A stretch of DNA of 64,000 bases from an uncultured Alphaproteobacteria bacterium (GTDB taxonomy: Bacteria; Pseudomonadota; Alphaproteobacteria; Sphingomonadales; Sphingomonadaceae): assembly GCA_903934325.1 (NCBI GenBank), contig CAIZNH010000005.1, forward strand, positions 18,431 through 82,430, in the 5' to 3' direction. Each line of letters starts with the position of its first letter. The first letter of the stretch is position 1. The notes under the pieces were generated by a model. That model saw only the letters and a list, made by a program, of their open reading frames with translations. It did no database searches and was not told where the DNA came from. Below, in pieces: positions 60,822-64,000 of the stretch. The position numbers and the translations under genes are program-made.

Positions 60822-61292
60822 ATGTCACGTCGTCGTCGTCCCGAGAAGCGGGAAATCCTGCCTGATCCGCAGTTCGGAGATCAGGTTCTGTCGAAGTTCA
60901 TGAACAACCTCATGCTCGACGGTAAGAAGGCTGTTGCCGAAAAGATCGTCTATGGCGCGCTCGCCACGGTCGAGACCAAGGCCAAGGCCGATCCGATCCA
61001 GCTGTTCCATGATGCGCTGAACAATGTGAAGCCGCAGGTGGAAGTGCGCAGCCGCCGCGTCGGTGGTGCGACCTACCAGGTGCCGGTGGAAGTGCGTCCC
61101 GAGCGTGCCCAGGCCCTCGCGATCCGCTGGCTGATCACGGCTGCGCGCGGTCGTCCGGAAACCACCATGGCCGCGCGTCTGTCGGGCGAGCTGATGGATG
61201 CGGCGAACAATCGCGGCAACGCGGTCAAGAAGCGGGAAGATACCCACCGCATGGCCGACGCCAACCGCGCCTTCTCGCACTACCGCTGGTAA
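60822..61292 (+). CDS. rpsG: 30S ribosomal protein S7
   Basis: The 156-aa protein opens [20 protein letters not shown] and has [20 protein letters not shown] and [20 protein letters not shown], all typical of S7, which assembles the 30S head and binds mRNA near the exit. ATG follows GAAGGAATTAAGAAG closely. Confidence 0.98.
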   Translation: MSRRRRPEKREILPDPQFGDQVLSKFMNNLMLDGKKAVAEKIVYGALATVETKAKADPIQLFHDALNNVKPQVEVRSRRVGGATYQVPVEVRPERAQALAIRWLITAARGRPETTMAARLSGELMDAANNRGNAVKKREDTHRMADANRAFSHYRW

Positions 61293-61400
61293 CACTTGTG
61301 GAGGGGCCGGAGGAGGCGTCTTCCGGCTGTCACAATCGTCACTATATGGGGGCCGATCCGCTCACCCGGCGGCCCCCGCAAGACCTTTAAGGAAACCATT

Positions 61401-63533
<2,133 letters not shown>

Positions 63534-63629
63534 CCCGAGCGATCGGTCTAGGGGGCGGCGCCTGATTCAGCGGGCGCCCCCAATTCTCCCGCGAACACAA
63601 CGTTTCATTCAAGAAGGTACACCAGAGAA

Positions 63630-64000
63630 ATGGCCAAGGAAAAGTTCCAGCGGAATAAGCCGCACTGCAACATCGGCACCATCGGTCACGTTGACCACGG
63701 CAAGACCACGCTGACGGCTGCGATCACCAAGGTGATGGCTGAAACCTACGGCGGTAGCGCCGTCGATTTCGCCAACATCGACAAGGCTCCCGAAGAGCGC
63801 GAGCGCGGCATCACCATCTCGACCGCGCACGTCGAGTATGAATCGGCTGCCCGTCACTACGCGCACGTGGACTGCCCTGGCCACGCTGACTATGTGAAGA
63901 ACATGATCACTGGTGCGGCCCAGATGGACGGCGCTATTTTGGTTTGCTCCGCTGCTGACGGCCCTATGCCTCAGACCCGCGAGCACATCCTGTTGGCCCG
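63630..64000 (+). CDS. tuf: Elongation factor Tu (5' part, cut by window end)
   Basis: The reading begins [20 protein letters not shown] and continues through [29 protein letters not shown] and [16 protein letters not shown], which are EF-Tu. About 123 codons are present before the window ends. It follows fusA by 96 bp, as in a classical str operon, and carries aminoacyl-tRNA to the ribosome. Confidence 0.97.
   Translation, partial: MAKEKFQRNKPHCNIGTIGHVDHGKTTLTAAITKVMAETYGGSAVDFANIDKAPEERERGITISTAHVEYESAARHYAHVDCPGHADYVKNMITGAAQMDGAILVCSAADGPMPQTREHILLA

Overview
This window is GC-rich, densely packed alphaproteobacterial chromosome, most likely from a sphingomonad of the Erythrobacteraceae type. 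The basis is the protein flavour: a TonB-dependent receptor next to a tryptophan-halogenase-like gene, class II DAHP synthase, TspO, MetZ, paired DUF1501/DUF1800 genes and an alphaproteobacterial str operon. The genus is inference. No rRNA, CRISPR array, integrase or transposase is visible. One tRNA (Gln, anticodon TTG) is present.

Layout. 0-8 kb: the 5' end of an Nfu-type Fe-S scaffold gene, a periplasmic M16 protease, class II DAHP synthase, and a tight ergothioneine pair (egtB-egtD, GTGA overlap) followed by an FAD oxidoreductase. 7.9-18.7 kb: a beta-glucan (laminarin-type) utilisation locus with a flavin-dependent halogenase-like gene diverging from a TonB-dependent receptor, then a GH16 endoglucanase, a LacI regulator, an MFS permease and a GH3 exo-glucosidase lipoprotein. 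Two near-palindromic 16-bp sites, one in the halogenase/receptor gap and one before GH3, are probably the LacI operators. 18.7-24.2 kb: DUF1501, DUF1800, an alkylsulfatase and a DUF2490 protein. 24-36.4 kb: mixed metabolic genes, including an SDR that lacks the catalytic Tyr and Lys, a frameshifted beta-propeller gene, tRNA-Gln, YghU, NadE, two transporters, an azoR/pirin/LysR module, a GST interrupted by an amber codon, and TrhO. 36.4-43 kb: ilvE with an unusual upstream leader carrying two tiny ORFs and a terminator, then tlyA, tspO, ubiK, recO and leuB. 43-46 kb: a polyprenyl-phosphate sugar synthase fused to GtrA and a GT39-type transferase, with a GIY-YIG gene framed by inverted repeats between them. 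46-57 kb: a TetR/membrane-protein pair with palindromic operators, metZ, an FkbM methyltransferase, a DsbA-fold isomerase, tandem S9 peptidases, a VanX-type dipeptidase, apaG, a LysR regulator and an unknown protein. 57-60 kb: a single-chain restriction-modification gene split by a frameshift at a C6 run and bracketed by about 140-bp inverted repeats. 60.3-64 kb: rpsL-rpsG-fusA-tuf, with tuf cut by the window end.

How parts fit. In the glucan locus, GH16 would cut beta-1,3-glucan, the receptor would import oligosaccharides, GH3 would release glucose and the MFS permease would carry it inward, all under LacI control. The halogenase-like enzyme is the unexplained partner. The strongest accessory signals are the restriction-modification cassette and the GIY-YIG cassette. 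Both are framed by inverted repeats and look like small mobile or recombining units without a transposase.
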